A stretch of 35,785 bases of DNA, from contig NZ_JADWYU010000083.1 in the NCBI RefSeq assembly GCF_016786325.1, positions 71,401 through 107,185 of the forward strand. Reading direction: 5' to 3'. Source of the stretch: Frankia nepalensis (GTDB lineage: Bacteria > Actinomycetota > Actinomycetes > Frankiales > Frankiaceae). The notes beneath the pieces are model-generated. The model saw only the letters and a list, made by a program, of their open reading frames with translations. It was not told where the DNA came from and searched no databases. The translations under genes were made by a program, and so were the position numbers. This document shows, piece by piece, positions 20,535-29,152 of this stretch. The stretch's first letter is position 1. Each line of letters starts with the position of its first letter.

Positions 20535-21251
20535 GTGCTGGACGCCACCCTGTACCTCGTCGGAAACCTCCTCGAGAACCCCAACCTGAAGGTGACTCCG
20601 ACCGGGCTCTACGTCTGCTCGTTCCGGATCGTGTCGTCGGAGCGCCGCTACGACCGCAAGGAGAACAACTGGGTCGACGGCCCGCAGCTGTTCCTGGACG
20701 TGACCTGCTGGCGCAGGCTGGCCGAGCACGTCGCGGCCACCCTGAGCAAGGGCGACCGCGCGATCCTGATCGGCCGTCTGCGCCAGCGCGAGTTCGAGAA
20801 CGCGCAGGGCGAGAAGCGCCGACGCTACGAGATCGAGGCCGTGGCGGTCGGGCCGGAGCTCGCCTGGCATCCGGCCCGGGTCCAGCGCGCGGTCCGGGGC
20901 GGTGGGACCGTCACGCGGCTGACCGAGCAGCCCGGCGCCGCTGACGGTTCCGCCGCCACACAGGTCGCCGCCGCGCAGATCGCCACCGCTCCGGTCGGCG
21001 GCGCAACCGTCGGCGGCGCGGCTGACGGCCCCGCGCGCGACGCCGGTGCCCGTGACGGCGTGGCGGCGGCCGAGCCCGACCCGTTCGGCGACTCGTCCGA
21101 GCCGTGGGTCGACGGCGAGCCGTTCCTAGAGCCCGGCGCCATCGACGAACTGACCGACGAGACCACGGCCGGCTGGAGCGGTGACGCCGACGGCCAGGGA
21201 GGCGACCGGCGCGTCGAGGGCTCGGTGACGCCTCTTGGCGAAACGCGATGA
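20535..21251 (+). CDS. Single-stranded-DNA-binding-like OB-fold protein
   Basis: A 238-residue SSB-family protein. GTG 20535 has GGAGG five bases upstream and starts right at the OB fold (L-D-A-T-L-Y-L-V-G-N-L). Then come F-R-I-V-S-S-E-R-R-Y-D, Q-L-F-L-D-V-T-C-W-R-R-L-A-E-H-V and K-G-D-R-A-I-L-I-G-R-L, the usual SSB core, to about residue 105. The tail is long, Ala/Gly/Asp-rich and contains D-P-F-G-D-S-S-E-P-W, but it does not end in the acidic D-D-D-I-P-F tip used by housekeeping SSB to recruit partners. It is not beside rpsF/rpsR. It is therefore probably a secondary SSB paralogue, perhaps for recombination, uptake or stress. Confidence 0.88.
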   Translation: MLDATLYLVGNLLENPNLKVTPTGLYVCSFRIVSSERRYDRKENNWVDGPQLFLDVTCWRRLAEHVAATLSKGDRAILIGRLRQREFENAQGEKRRRYEIEAVAVGPELAWHPARVQRAVRGGGTVTRLTEQPGAADGSAATQVAAAQIATAPVGGATVGGAADGPARDAGARDGVAAAEPDPFGDSSEPWVDGEPFLEPGAIDELTDETTAGWSGDADGQGGDRRVEGSVTPLGETR

Positions 21252-21282
21252 GCGGCGGGGGACGAACGGTATGTGACGAACG

Positions 21283-23529
21283 GTGCCGTACCTGCATCCG
21301 GAGCGTCCCAGCTCGGCGGATACGCTCACCCCGGTGACCAGGGCGCGAGGCGATCAGGACCGGCGGGCGGCGACCGTCGACGCTCCCGGGCAGTCCTCCG
21401 GTATCCCCACGGCCCGCCCGGACGACGATCCCGTCGACCGCCCCACCACCGACGCTCCGCCGCCCCGCGGCGGGAGGGCCGGGGGCGGCCTTGGCCGGCG
21501 GATCGCCGCGCGCGCGGCCGCCCGGCTGGCCGCGACCAGCCCGACAGGACGGTACGTGGCCGTGCTGGCGTTCGTCGCCGCCGTGGTCGCGCTGCTGGTC
21601 AAATACCTGCTGTTCCCGCATCTGTCGATCAACAACGACGAGGCGCTGTACCGGCTGCAGGCCCAGACCCTGGCCGCCGGCCGGCTGTTCCCCGTCGCCG
21701 GTGATCCGGCCGCGTCGTACGCGCCCTGGCTCGCCGTCCCCACCGACGGCCACTACGTCCTGAAGTACACGCCGTTCGTCCCGGCGCTGTTCGCGCTCAG
21801 CCTGCTGGTCACGGGCGGCTTCGGCGCCGGGCTCGCGTTGGTAGCCGCCGCGGCCGTCGTGACCACCTACCGGCTCGGGCTCGCGCTGTTCGCCGACCGG
21901 CGGGTCGCGGCGGTCGCGGCGACGCTGTTCACCACGTCGCCGTTGGTGGTGCTGCTCGACGGGATGCTGCTGGCCTACCTGCCGGTGCTGGTGCTGGCGC
22001 AGCTCGCGGTCCTCGGACTGCTGCGCGGCCTGGCCGCGGCACGCGGCGCTCCGTCCGAACGGCGCGGCTGGCGTGACCGACGGGGGTGGGCACTGGCCGG
22101 CGCCGGGCTCGCCGCCGGCACGGCGGTGGCGGTCCGGCCGTTCGACGTGCTGGTGCTGCTCGCGCCGCTGGCCTGCTGGGCGGTGTGGACCGCCCGCGGC
22201 GGGCGCGGCTGGCTGCTCGGGCGGGTCGGCCTCGGGCTCGTGCCACCGGCGGCACTGCTGCTCGCGTTCAACGCGGCGGCGACCGGCTCGCCGCTGCGGC
22301 TGCCGTTCGCCTACCTCGAGTCCGAGGACAAGATGGGGTTCGGGGTTCGCCGGCTCTACCCGACGGACCGGGCACACGACTTCGGCTTCCTCGACGGCCT
22401 CTCGGCGGTCGGCAACCACCTGTTCCTGCTGGGCGGGTGGGCCTGCGGCGGGGTGGTCATGCTCGGCTGCGCGGTCGCGGCGGTCGCGCGTCGGCGAGTC
22501 GGCGCGGCCGGGACCGCGCTGGGCGTCGGCGCGCTGCTGTTCCTCGCCGGCTATGTCGCCTTCTGGGGCGCGTGGAACGCGGCCTTCCTGTGGGGCGGGA
22601 TCAAGTACATCGGGCCGTTCTACCTGCTGCCGGTGCTGGCGGTGCTCGTCCAGCTCGGCGCCCGCGGGCTGGTGGACCTGGCCGCGTGGCGGCCCCGGCT
22701 GGCCGGGGCCGCCGGGGCGGTCGCGGCCGGGCTGACCTGCCTCGTGCTGGCCTTCGCGATCCCGGCGAACGTGACGCTGACCCGTCACGACCGCGATCTG
22801 GACACGATCGTCGACGCGTTGCCAGGTGAGCCGCTGGTGTTCCTGTCGGTGGACCCCGAGTACCTCATGCACCCGACCTCACTGGCCGCGAACCCGCCGG
22901 AACTCGACGGCCGGGTCCGGTGGGCGGTCACCCGTGGCGGCGCCGCCGACCTGGCCGTCGTCGCCGACAACCCCGGCCGGCCCGCCTACCTGCTGCGGAT
23001 CCCGCCCGCGTACAACCGGACACCCGACGCGCCGGCCGGGACCCGGCTGGAACGGCTGGCCGAGCACACCGGAGACGCCGTCACCCTGGACGTGGCCGTC
23101 GACCCGTCACCCGAACGGGCCATCTCGGCCCGGCTCGTCGTCACCGGTCCCACGGGCGACGTCTCGTACCCGATCGACCCCGACCGCCCGGTGACCGCCC
23201 GTCTGGTCATCGACGCCGACGGCGTGACGCTGGGTGCCCTCACCCGCCAGACCGGCCTCACCGGCAACCCGAAGGTCCTGCGCACGCGGACGCCGCCCGC
23301 CAGGGCAGGCAACCGGGTCGTCGCGCTGGCCGTCTACGTCACCCCGGCGGACACCGGCAAGGAGAAGTTCGTGGACCGCCAGCTCGCCCCGACCGTCGTC
23401 AACACCGACGGCACGGTAACGGTCCTCGCGTCGACCGGCCAGGTCGCCGCGACCCCCGGCCGCGAGCCCCCACCCCTGCATCTGGCCGCGCCCGGCAGCG
23501 CCCGCCCGGCCTCCGGGTCGCCGCCGTGA
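21283..23529 (+). CDS. GT-C type membrane glycosyltransferase (ArnT/PMT-like)
   Basis: A 748-residue integral membrane protein. After about 85 hydrophilic residues, roughly ten hydrophobic helices follow up to about residue 500, then an extracellular C-terminal domain of about 240 residues. The first loop has I-N-N-D-E-A-L-Y-R-L-Q-A-Q-T-L, matching the acidic D-E motif by which GT-C enzymes use polyprenyl-phosphate sugars; V-L-K-Y-T-P in the next loop is also typical. The acceptor is unknown. GTG 21283 is used; GTG 21334 is an in-frame alternative and neither has a strong Shine-Dalgarno. It starts 31 bp after the SSB-like gene and its stop overlaps the GNAT start by 4 bp (GTGA), so the latter two are translationally coupled. 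Confidence 0.87.
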   Translation: MPYLHPERPSSADTLTPVTRARGDQDRRAATVDAPGQSSGIPTARPDDDPVDRPTTDAPPPRGGRAGGGLGRRIAARAAARLAATSPTGRYVAVLAFVAAVVALLVKYLLFPHLSINNDEALYRLQAQTLAAGRLFPVAGDPAASYAPWLAVPTDGHYVLKYTPFVPALFALSLLVTGGFGAGLALVAAAAVVTTYRLGLALFADRRVAAVAATLFTTSPLVVLLDGMLLAYLPVLVLAQLAVLGLLRGLAAARGAPSERRGWRDRRGWALAGAGLAAGTAVAVRPFDVLVLLAPLACWAVWTARGGRGWLLGRVGLGLVPPAALLLAFNAAATGSPLRLPFAYLESEDKMGFGVRRLYPTDRAHDFGFLDGLSAVGNHLFLLGGWACGGVVMLGCAVAAVARRRVGAAGTALGVGALLFLAGYVAFWGAWNAAFLWGGIKYIGPFYLLPVLAVLVQLGARGLVDLAAWRPRLAGAAGAVAAGLTCLVLAFAIPANVTLTRHDRDLDTIVDALPGEPLVFLSVDPEYLMHPTSLAANPPELDGRVRWAVTRGGAADLAVVADNPGRPAYLLRIPPAYNRTPDAPAGTRLERLAEHTGDAVTLDVAVDPSPERAISARLVVTGPTGDVSYPIDPDRPVTARLVIDADGVTLGALTRQTGLTGNPKVLRTRTPPARAGNRVVALAVYVTPADTGKEKFVDRQLAPTVVNTDGTVTVLASTGQVAATPGREPPPLHLAAPGSARPASGSPP

Positions 23530-24173
23530 CCCAGCCGGAGCCCACTCTCGGGCCGCTTCGACCGAGCTACCCGATCGAGACCGCCCGGCTGCTGCTGCGT
23601 CCAATCGACCCGGTCGGCGACGTCGACGGCCTGCACGCCTACCGGTCCCGGCCGGACGTCTGCCGCTACATCCCGCCGGAACCCGCGAGCCGCGAGCAGA
23701 TCGCCGAACGGCTCACCAACCCGGACCTCGTCCGGTCGGAGCTGGAACACGAGGGGCAGATGCTCTCGCTCGCCGTCGTGCTCAAAGAGACGGGCGAGCT
23801 GATCGGTGACCTGGTCTTCTTCTGGCGCAGCGCCCAGCACCGCGGCGGCGAGATCGGCTACGTCCTGCATCCGGACCTCCACGGGAAGGGCTATGCCACG
23901 GAGGCGGCCCGGGCGCTGCTCGCGCTGGCGTTCGACGAGTTCGGGCTGCGCCGGGTGACCGCCCGCATCGACGCGGAGAACCACGCCTCGGCGGCCGTGC
24001 TCCGCAAGCTCGGCATGCGCCAGGAAGCGGTGCTGGTGGAGAACGAGTGGTTCAAGGGCCGGTGGAGCACCGAGATCGACTTCGCGATCCTCGAGCGGGA
24101 ATGGCGCGCGCCGCGTACCCAGGACGGCGGCTCAGCCTCGAACGATTCCTCCCTGGGACGCGACCATCCATGA
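23526..24173 (+). CDS. GNAT N-acetyltransferase (RimJ/RimL-like)
   Basis: A 215-residue GNAT-fold acetyltransferase that would transfer acetyl from acetyl-CoA to an amine. GTG 23526 overlaps the glycosyltransferase stop in GTGA. It begins I-E-T-A-R-L-L-L-R-P-I, typical of the RimJ/RimL and antibiotic-acetyltransferase-like group. The CoA-binding region is H-P-D-L-H-G-K-G-Y-A-T-E-A-A-R-A-L-L, followed by R-R-V-T-A-R-I-D-A-E-N-H-A-S-A-A-V-L-R-K-L-G-M and the closing strand near W-F-K-G-R-W. The C-terminal 20 residues are polar. Coupling suggests it serves the same glycan or lipid pathway, for example acetylating a sugar or head group, but that is inference. Confidence 0.92.
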   Translation: MTQPEPTLGPLRPSYPIETARLLLRPIDPVGDVDGLHAYRSRPDVCRYIPPEPASREQIAERLTNPDLVRSELEHEGQMLSLAVVLKETGELIGDLVFFWRSAQHRGGEIGYVLHPDLHGKGYATEAARALLALAFDEFGLRRVTARIDAENHASAAVLRKLGMRQEAVLVENEWFKGRWSTEIDFAILEREWRAPRTQDGGSASNDSSLGRDHP

Positions 24174-24934
24174 TCCGGTCACTCCGCTGTGCCGGCGCCC
24201 AAGGGCTACCACCGACCCCGGCCATGCAAGATCCGCACGGCTGATGAACAGGTCAAGCGCCATTGGCGGATCTTGCCCGGCGGAGAGTCCGATGGTCGAG
24301 ACAAGCCCGCCAGCACCCCGAAGGGATCACGCTAGCCCGGAGCCATGAGAGTCGGTCCTCGAGTCGGCGCCGCCAGGTCAACGGCGTAGACCACGGGGGA
24401 GGTGGAGCACAGGGAGCGTAAAGCGCCGCACACGCCACACGTCGCCCGCGTTCACGGCGTCGGCGCCGGTCGGGTGCGCGTCATCCGCCTCGACGTCCGC
24501 GACCTCACCACCGACGAGCCGCGAACCACCTCGCGCACGTGTTCCAGGACGTCCATCCACTCGACGGCACCGCCGAGGACGACATCCGCGCCGGCTCCGG
24601 CGAAGCCCGCCACGGACCACCGTCCGCCGCTCCTGCCGGGCCTGTGCGGCAGGGGCCGGCCACCGATCCTGACAGTTCCCCAGGTCGGTGACCAGCCACC
24701 GCCGGCCCCCCGTGCCGCGCCCCGAGGTTATCGGCCCAGTGCGCCGCCGCGGCCCTCCGCGCGGCCGCGGGGAGTCCTGGCTGTCCCGTCCCGTCCTGTT
24801 TCGCCCGCCGGGCTGGAAGAATCGCCCCGATCGATCCTGCCCGTGTTCGCCCTGGCGCGCACGGCGACCGGTCAGCGGGGGGACGAGGGCCGGGCAAGAC
24901 CGTCAAGCACGAGCAGCAGGAGGAAGGCGACCTG
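24174..24934. other. Gene-poor region, possibly with decayed coding sequence
   Basis: 760 bp without an intact gene. Past the inverted repeat at 24226-24276, the plus strand from about 24440 to 24510 has strong third-position G/C bias in one frame (reads V-I-R-L-D-V-R-D-L-T-T-D-E). The bias appears to move to another frame to about 24600 (N-H-L-A-H-V-F-Q-D-V-H-P). That pattern suggests a frameshifted remnant; the minus strand gives comparable frames, so orientation is uncertain. The Shine-Dalgarno of the next gene is at 24918-24927. Confidence 0.4.
24226..24276. repeat. Perfect 11-bp inverted repeat with 29-bp spacer
   Basis: GCAAGATCCGC (24226-24236) and GCGGATCTTGC (24266-24276) are exact reverse complements. 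They lie 53 bp after the GNAT stop. The long spacer makes it a modest terminator; alternatively it is a small mobile-element end pair or protein-binding site. Confidence 0.6.
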
Positions 24935-26278
24935 ATGGCGGAGCCGGAGGTTGAGCGGCCGCCCGACCCCGCGTCGGTCTCGACGGAGGCCGAGTTGCGG
25001 GTTGCCGTGCTTCGCCTGCTGGGTGACTCCTACGACAGAGCGGTGGAGCGGCGGACCGGGCTGTCCAAGACGACGGTGAACGACCTGCGCAACGAGCGCA
25101 GACGGCTCACCGCGAAGACGCTCACAATGATCATTGATGCCTACGACCCGTACCGGCGGGAGGCCTGGCTGACGGCCTGGCGAAGGGTCCGCGCACATTC
25201 CGCGCGCTCCCATCCCTCCTCGGCCGCGGACGACGGTCCGGTGGCCGGCCTTGGCCCCGGTCCCGAGGGCTCCGACGCCGGAGAAACCGCCGCGGTCGTG
25301 GCGGCACACGCGGACGGAAGCCCGCCGGTAGCCACGGACGGCAGCCCGCCGGCGGTCATGGCGGCGGGGACGGCCGGGGGTATCCGGACCGGGGGTATGC
25401 GGGAGGACTCCGGCGACGCCCCGGCGCGGCGCGGTCGCCCGGCCGCCGCCGGGACGGGCCGGGACGCGGGACCGCCGGCGCCGTCGGGGCGTCCGCCACG
25501 GCCACGGCCGGCCCCCTGGCGGATGGCCTCCGTGACGGTCGGCGCGGCGTTCGTGGCCGGCGCCCTCGCGAGCCTGATCACCTTCTTCGCCATGCGCGGG
25601 GACACGGTGACCGGCCCCGCTCAGCCCTCAGGGGCGCAGCCCGGGGCGGGCCTGCTCGTCGGCGGGCGCCCGCCGGGGGGCGGTCCCCCTGTTCTCGGGC
25701 CGGGCGGGGCCGGCGGGGCCGGCCCGGTCGGCGGTGCCGGCCCGCCGCGCGCCGACCTGAGCCCGCCGTCCCTCGGCGACGCGCCGCGCGCCCAGGGCTG
25801 CTACTCCATGCCGCTGCAGACCCAGGCCGACGTCGTGGACGAGCATGGCGCGGACCTCGCCGGCATCCGGCTCACCGAGCTGCGTTACGCCTACTACCCG
25901 TCCTGGCACCCGGCGCTGGCTCTCGGTGGTCGGCTCAGCGGGCCGGTTCCGTCCGGCTGGCGACTGGTCGCGGCCGCCTGGAGCGATCCCGCGACGACCG
26001 ACTCCACCATCACCCACAATCGGGGCAACGGCCGTTTCTACCCGGGCGACGAGCTGGTGCCGAGCAGTCAGAACTGCTTCACGGTCCCGCCGTACAGCCT
26101 GGGCTACGGCGGATATTCCGGAATCACGACCCGCGTCTACGTCATGCTCGTGGACGCGACGAAGGTCGTTCCGTTTCTGCGGGCCGCCGGCCAGCTCGCC
26201 GGCCTGACCGAAGCCGACCTCGCGCAATGGGACGTCCGCGTGCTCGGCTATGCCGCCATCCCGTCCGATTCCATGTAG
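24935..26278 (+). CDS. Membrane-anchored HTH protein with extracellular C-terminal domain
   Basis: A 447-residue protein. ATG 24935 has AGGAGGAAGG upstream. Residues about 20-75 form an XRE-like HTH: V-L-R-L-L-G-D-S-Y-D-R-A, then R-T-G-L-S-K-T-T-V-N-D-L-R-N-E-R-R-R-L-T-A. A Gly/Ala/Pro-rich linker leads to one transmembrane helix at about 197-222 (V-T-V-G-A-A-F-V-A-G-A-L-A-S-L). A Gly/Pro linker follows, then a domain from about 285 to the end with only two cysteines (G-C-Y-S-M, N-C-F-T-V), likely disulfide-bonded, and aromatic-rich strands (Y-A-Y-Y-P-S-W). The order suggests a one-component signal transducer with DNA-binding inside and sensor outside. I do not recognise the outer domain. The next gene on the strand is a BTAD regulator, 243 bp away. 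Confidence 0.85.
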   Translation: MAEPEVERPPDPASVSTEAELRVAVLRLLGDSYDRAVERRTGLSKTTVNDLRNERRRLTAKTLTMIIDAYDPYRREAWLTAWRRVRAHSARSHPSSAADDGPVAGLGPGPEGSDAGETAAVVAAHADGSPPVATDGSPPAVMAAGTAGGIRTGGMREDSGDAPARRGRPAAAGTGRDAGPPAPSGRPPRPRPAPWRMASVTVGAAFVAGALASLITFFAMRGDTVTGPAQPSGAQPGAGLLVGGRPPGGGPPVLGPGGAGGAGPVGGAGPPRADLSPPSLGDAPRAQGCYSMPLQTQADVVDEHGADLAGIRLTELRYAYYPSWHPALALGGRLSGPVPSGWRLVAAAWSDPATTDSTITHNRGNGRFYPGDELVPSSQNCFTVPPYSLGYGGYSGITTRVYVMLVDATKVVPFLRAAGQLAGLTEADLAQWDVRVLGYAAIPSDSM

Positions 26279-26521
26279 GCGGCCGGCCAGCGCCAGGCCC
26301 GGCGACGGCGGCGGGCAGGGACCTCGACGCGCCACACCGGGCTGACCCGCGCCGGCTGACCGGCGCGGGCACCCATCATCATGGCTGTCGTCGGCGCAAT
26401 CAGGCCACCCTCGCCGTTAATCCTGTTGATTTCAATCATGCTAATTCCCCGCTGTCTGGATGATGACAAGGGCGGTCGCGCGGGGCTGTCACTATGATTC
26501 GGCGAGCATGGCGGGAAAGAG

Positions 26522-28411
26522 GTGACACGGCCGGTGAAACATCGTCTGGTAGTCGAGCCTGCCCGGCCGGTGACCGGCACGGCACCAGGCGCGGGCACGG
26601 GGCCGATGTCCGTTCATCTCCTGGGAGCCCCCTATGTCATGTGCGGGCCGGATCGGCAGCCGGCGCCGCGCGGCCGCAAGACGTGGGCTCTCCTGGCCTA
26701 CCTGCTCGCCACCGACTCCACGCCCAGCCGCGAATGGCTCGCCGAGCTGCTGTTCTCCGACGCGGATGATCCGCTCAATGCCCTGAGCTGGAACCTGTCC
26801 CAGCTTCGCCGCCTGCTCGGCGTCTCCGCCACGGTCGGTGGCGACCCGGTCGAGCTACGGCTGCCACCCGGCACGTTCATCGACGTTCGCGCCCTTCGGA
26901 CCGGTACCTGGATGCAGGCGCTGGACCTGCCGGGGCTGCGGCGTCAGTTCCTCGAGGGCATGTCCTTTCCCTCAAGCCCCGCCTTCGAGGTGTGGCTCCT
27001 GGCCGAGCGCCGCCACCTGGCGGGCGTGGCCGACGACGTGCTGCGCGAGGCCGCGCGGGCCAGGCTCGCCACGGGGGACGCACGCCGGGCGGTCGAGCTG
27101 GTCAGCGGCCTCGTCGCCTCCAGGCCACTCGACGAGGACGCCCAGGAACTGCTCATCCGGTCCTACGTGAGGGCGGGTGACCGGGGCGCGGCCGCGCAGC
27201 AGCGCGACGCCTGCGTCGCGCTGTTCCAGAAGGAGCTCGGCAGGCTTCCCGTGGAAGCCGTCCTGCGGGCGGCGGACGTCGAGCCCCCGCCCGATCCGCC
27301 AACCCGCATGGCTTCCGAGGTTGGTATCAAGGCGCGTCTGGAGGCGGGGCTCGCCGCGATGGACGCCGGCGCGATCGATTCCGGCGTCGCCTCGCTGCGG
27401 CAGGCCGCCGCGGACGCGCACGAGACCGGCGAGCCGGAGCTCGAGGCCAGAACGCTCGTCACGCTTGGCTCAGCCCTGATCCGCGGGGTCCGCGGGCGTG
27501 ACGGCGAGGGCGCGGAGATCCTTCACCGGGCGGTCGCCGCCGCCGAGCGCGCCGCGGCTCCCACCTACGCCGCGCAGGCCCACCGGGAACTCGGCTACGT
27601 CGAGTTGCTCCGCGCCAGGTACGACCGTGCGTCGCGCTGGCTGGGCAAGGCGGCATCCCTCGCCGCCGACGACCCGGCCGAACTGGCCTGGGCGCGCGCC
27701 ATACAGGGCCTGGTGCTGGCGGACATCGGTCGGCACTCCGACGGGCAGCGCGAGCTGCGCGACGCGGTCCGTCTGGCCCGCCAGGCCCGGGTCCCCACCG
27801 CGGAGACCTGGGCGCTGACCTTCGTCGGGCGCAGCCATCTGCTCCGCCACGAGCTGGCCGACGCCCGCGCCGTCCTGCGGGAGGCGCTGGCCGCGGCGCA
27901 CCGGGCGCGCTGGACAGCGTTCGTCCCGCTCCCCGAGTCGCTGTTGGCCGAGGTGGACCTGATGGAGGGCCACGTCGACGAGGCGGCAGCCGCCTTCGAA
28001 CACGCCTACGCCCTCGGGTCGCAGTTCGGAGATCCGTGCTGGGAGGGAATCTCCGCCCGCGGCCTCGGACTCGTCGCCGACCGGCGCGGTGACCTCGAAG
28101 CCGCCCTGCGGTGGGTGGCCGAGGGGCGCGCGCGCTGCGCCCGCCAGCCCGACGCCTGGCTGTGGATCGAGGGCTACTGCCTCGACACGCTGTGCGCGCT
28201 GGCGAGCAGGCATCCCGCGCGGCTCGCTGGGCCCTGGATCGCCGACCTCGAAGCCCTGGCGACCCGCACGGGTATGCGGGAACTCGTCGCCCGCGCCTAC
28301 CTGCACCGCGGCCGCAACGGCGACCGCGACGCCGCCGAAGCCGCCCGCGTCCTCGCCGCCGAGGTGGACAACCCGGCCGTGCTCACCGTGGAGCGGCCAC
28401 CATTCGTCTGA
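26522..28411 (+). CDS. BTAD-type transcriptional activator with TPR-like C-terminal half
   Basis: A 629-residue regulator related to SARP/AfsR proteins. The N-terminal winged helix is about residues 20-110: G-R-K-T-W-A-L-L-A-Y-L-L-A, L-L-F-S-D-A-D-D-P-L-N-A-L-S-W-N-L-S-Q-L-R-R. The BTAD helical domain is about 120-245 (R-H-L-A-G-V-A-D-D-V-L-R-E-A, A-Q-E-L-L-I-R-S-Y-V-R-A-G-D). From about 270 to 610 there are repeated A/L-rich helical pairs of TPR type. The nucleotide-binding domain of AfsR-like regulators is absent. GTG 26522 is preceded by GGGAAAGAG; GTG 26534 is an alternative. A TATGAT hexamer at 26493-26498 could be a -10. The gene ends at a strong hairpin shared with the converging DsrE-like gene. 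Confidence 0.88.
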   Translation: MTRPVKHRLVVEPARPVTGTAPGAGTGPMSVHLLGAPYVMCGPDRQPAPRGRKTWALLAYLLATDSTPSREWLAELLFSDADDPLNALSWNLSQLRRLLGVSATVGGDPVELRLPPGTFIDVRALRTGTWMQALDLPGLRRQFLEGMSFPSSPAFEVWLLAERRHLAGVADDVLREAARARLATGDARRAVELVSGLVASRPLDEDAQELLIRSYVRAGDRGAAAQQRDACVALFQKELGRLPVEAVLRAADVEPPPDPPTRMASEVGIKARLEAGLAAMDAGAIDSGVASLRQAAADAHETGEPELEARTLVTLGSALIRGVRGRDGEGAEILHRAVAAAERAAAPTYAAQAHRELGYVELLRARYDRASRWLGKAASLAADDPAELAWARAIQGLVLADIGRHSDGQRELRDAVRLARQARVPTAETWALTFVGRSHLLRHELADARAVLREALAAAHRARWTAFVPLPESLLAEVDLMEGHVDEAAAAFEHAYALGSQFGDPCWEGISARGLGLVADRRGDLEAALRWVAEGRARCARQPDAWLWIEGYCLDTLCALASRHPARLAGPWIADLEALATRTGMRELVARAYLHRGRNGDRDAAEAARVLAAEVDNPAVLTVERPPFV

Positions 28412-28493
28412 CGGCGGCTCGTCGGACGGCGGCGTCGCGGGGGCCGGGGCCAGAGAGGCCGGGGCCAGAGAACGGTCCTCCTCCGGAACCAGA

Positions 28494-28526
28494 GCGGCGG
28501 CCTTCCTCGTCGAGGGAGGCCGCCGC
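28494..28526. terminator. Strong bidirectional terminator hairpin
   Basis: A 15-bp stem (28494-28508 with 28512-28526) with one G-T wobble and a 3-nt loop, 83 bp after the BTAD gene stop and 74 bp beyond the DsrE-like stop on the opposite strand. It fits termination for both converging genes. Confidence 0.75.
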
Positions 28527-28599
28527 CTGAATGGGTCGTCCGCTGGACGGATCGTCCGCCGGATCCCGGGGATGACGCCGTGCGCTGCCGAAGGGTGCC

Positions 28600-28965
28600 C
28601 TAGTAGCTGAAGGTGGTGGCGCCCTCGTCGCCGATCCACTGCCACATGGGAATGGTGCCGTTGAGCTCGGCGCCGGCGATCAGGTCGCCCTTGTCGAGCC
28701 GCCTGGCGTCGAAGCAGATCGGGCAGGCCATGAAACGACCGCCGGCCTTCTGGTACCGCTCGACCAGGTCGGGCAGCGACGGGCAGCCCTCACACGCCAC
28801 ACCGACGGCGACCCCGGGCAGGACGAGCCGGACCGCTTCCTTCGTGAGGAACATCAGGGTGGGCCGGCCCAGCTCGGCCGCCCCGACCGCGACCAGGAAC
28901 GCGACGGTCACCTTCTCCGGGTCCTCCAGACCCGTGGTCAAGCTGATCACAGCCTTGCCGGCCAT
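28600..28965 (-). CDS. DsrE/DsrF-like protein
   Basis: A 121-residue single-domain protein of the DsrE superfamily, related to sulfur-relay and peroxiredoxin-like proteins. ATG 28965 follows GAGGAGA. It begins M-A-G-K-A-V-I-S-L-T-T-G, has A-A-E-L-G-R-P-T-L-M-F-L-T-K-E-A-V, and keeps conserved cysteines in A-C-E-G-C-P-S-L and F-M-A-C-P-I-C-F. Four cysteines in these two clusters suit sulfur transfer or redox chemistry. It ends P-M-W-Q-W-I-G-D-E-G-A-T-T-F-S-Y. No other sulfur-relay gene is in view. It may follow lysX in transcription, with 187 bp between them. Confidence 0.9.
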   Translation of the reverse strand: MAGKAVISLTTGLEDPEKVTVAFLVAVGAAELGRPTLMFLTKEAVRLVLPGVAVGVACEGCPSLPDLVERYQKAGGRFMACPICFDARRLDKGDLIAGAELNGTIPMWQWIGDEGATTFSY

Positions 28966-29152
28966 CGTTCTCTCCTCGTCGACGCTGGTTCGTGAACAAG
29001 GCGGAGCGTGCCCGAGCTGGATGTGACGTGGCCTGTGACCGAAGGCCAGCCCCGAGGTCAGGTAACCGACAACTCCCAGGCCGGGTGGGGTGGATGCCAG
29101 GCCTGGTGGGGTACGCGCGGCCTTCGGCCAGGGGCGCGGCGAGCGGCGGCGG

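Noticed and set aside
20911-22872. 653-residue minus-strand frame
   Set aside because: Antisense to the glycosyltransferase, rich in Gln/Arg/Gly with no recognisable domain.
24402-24935. 177-residue plus-strand frame upstream of the HTH protein
   Set aside because: Only its first part has coding-like codon bias; the rest is Pro/Arg low complexity and there is no RBS.
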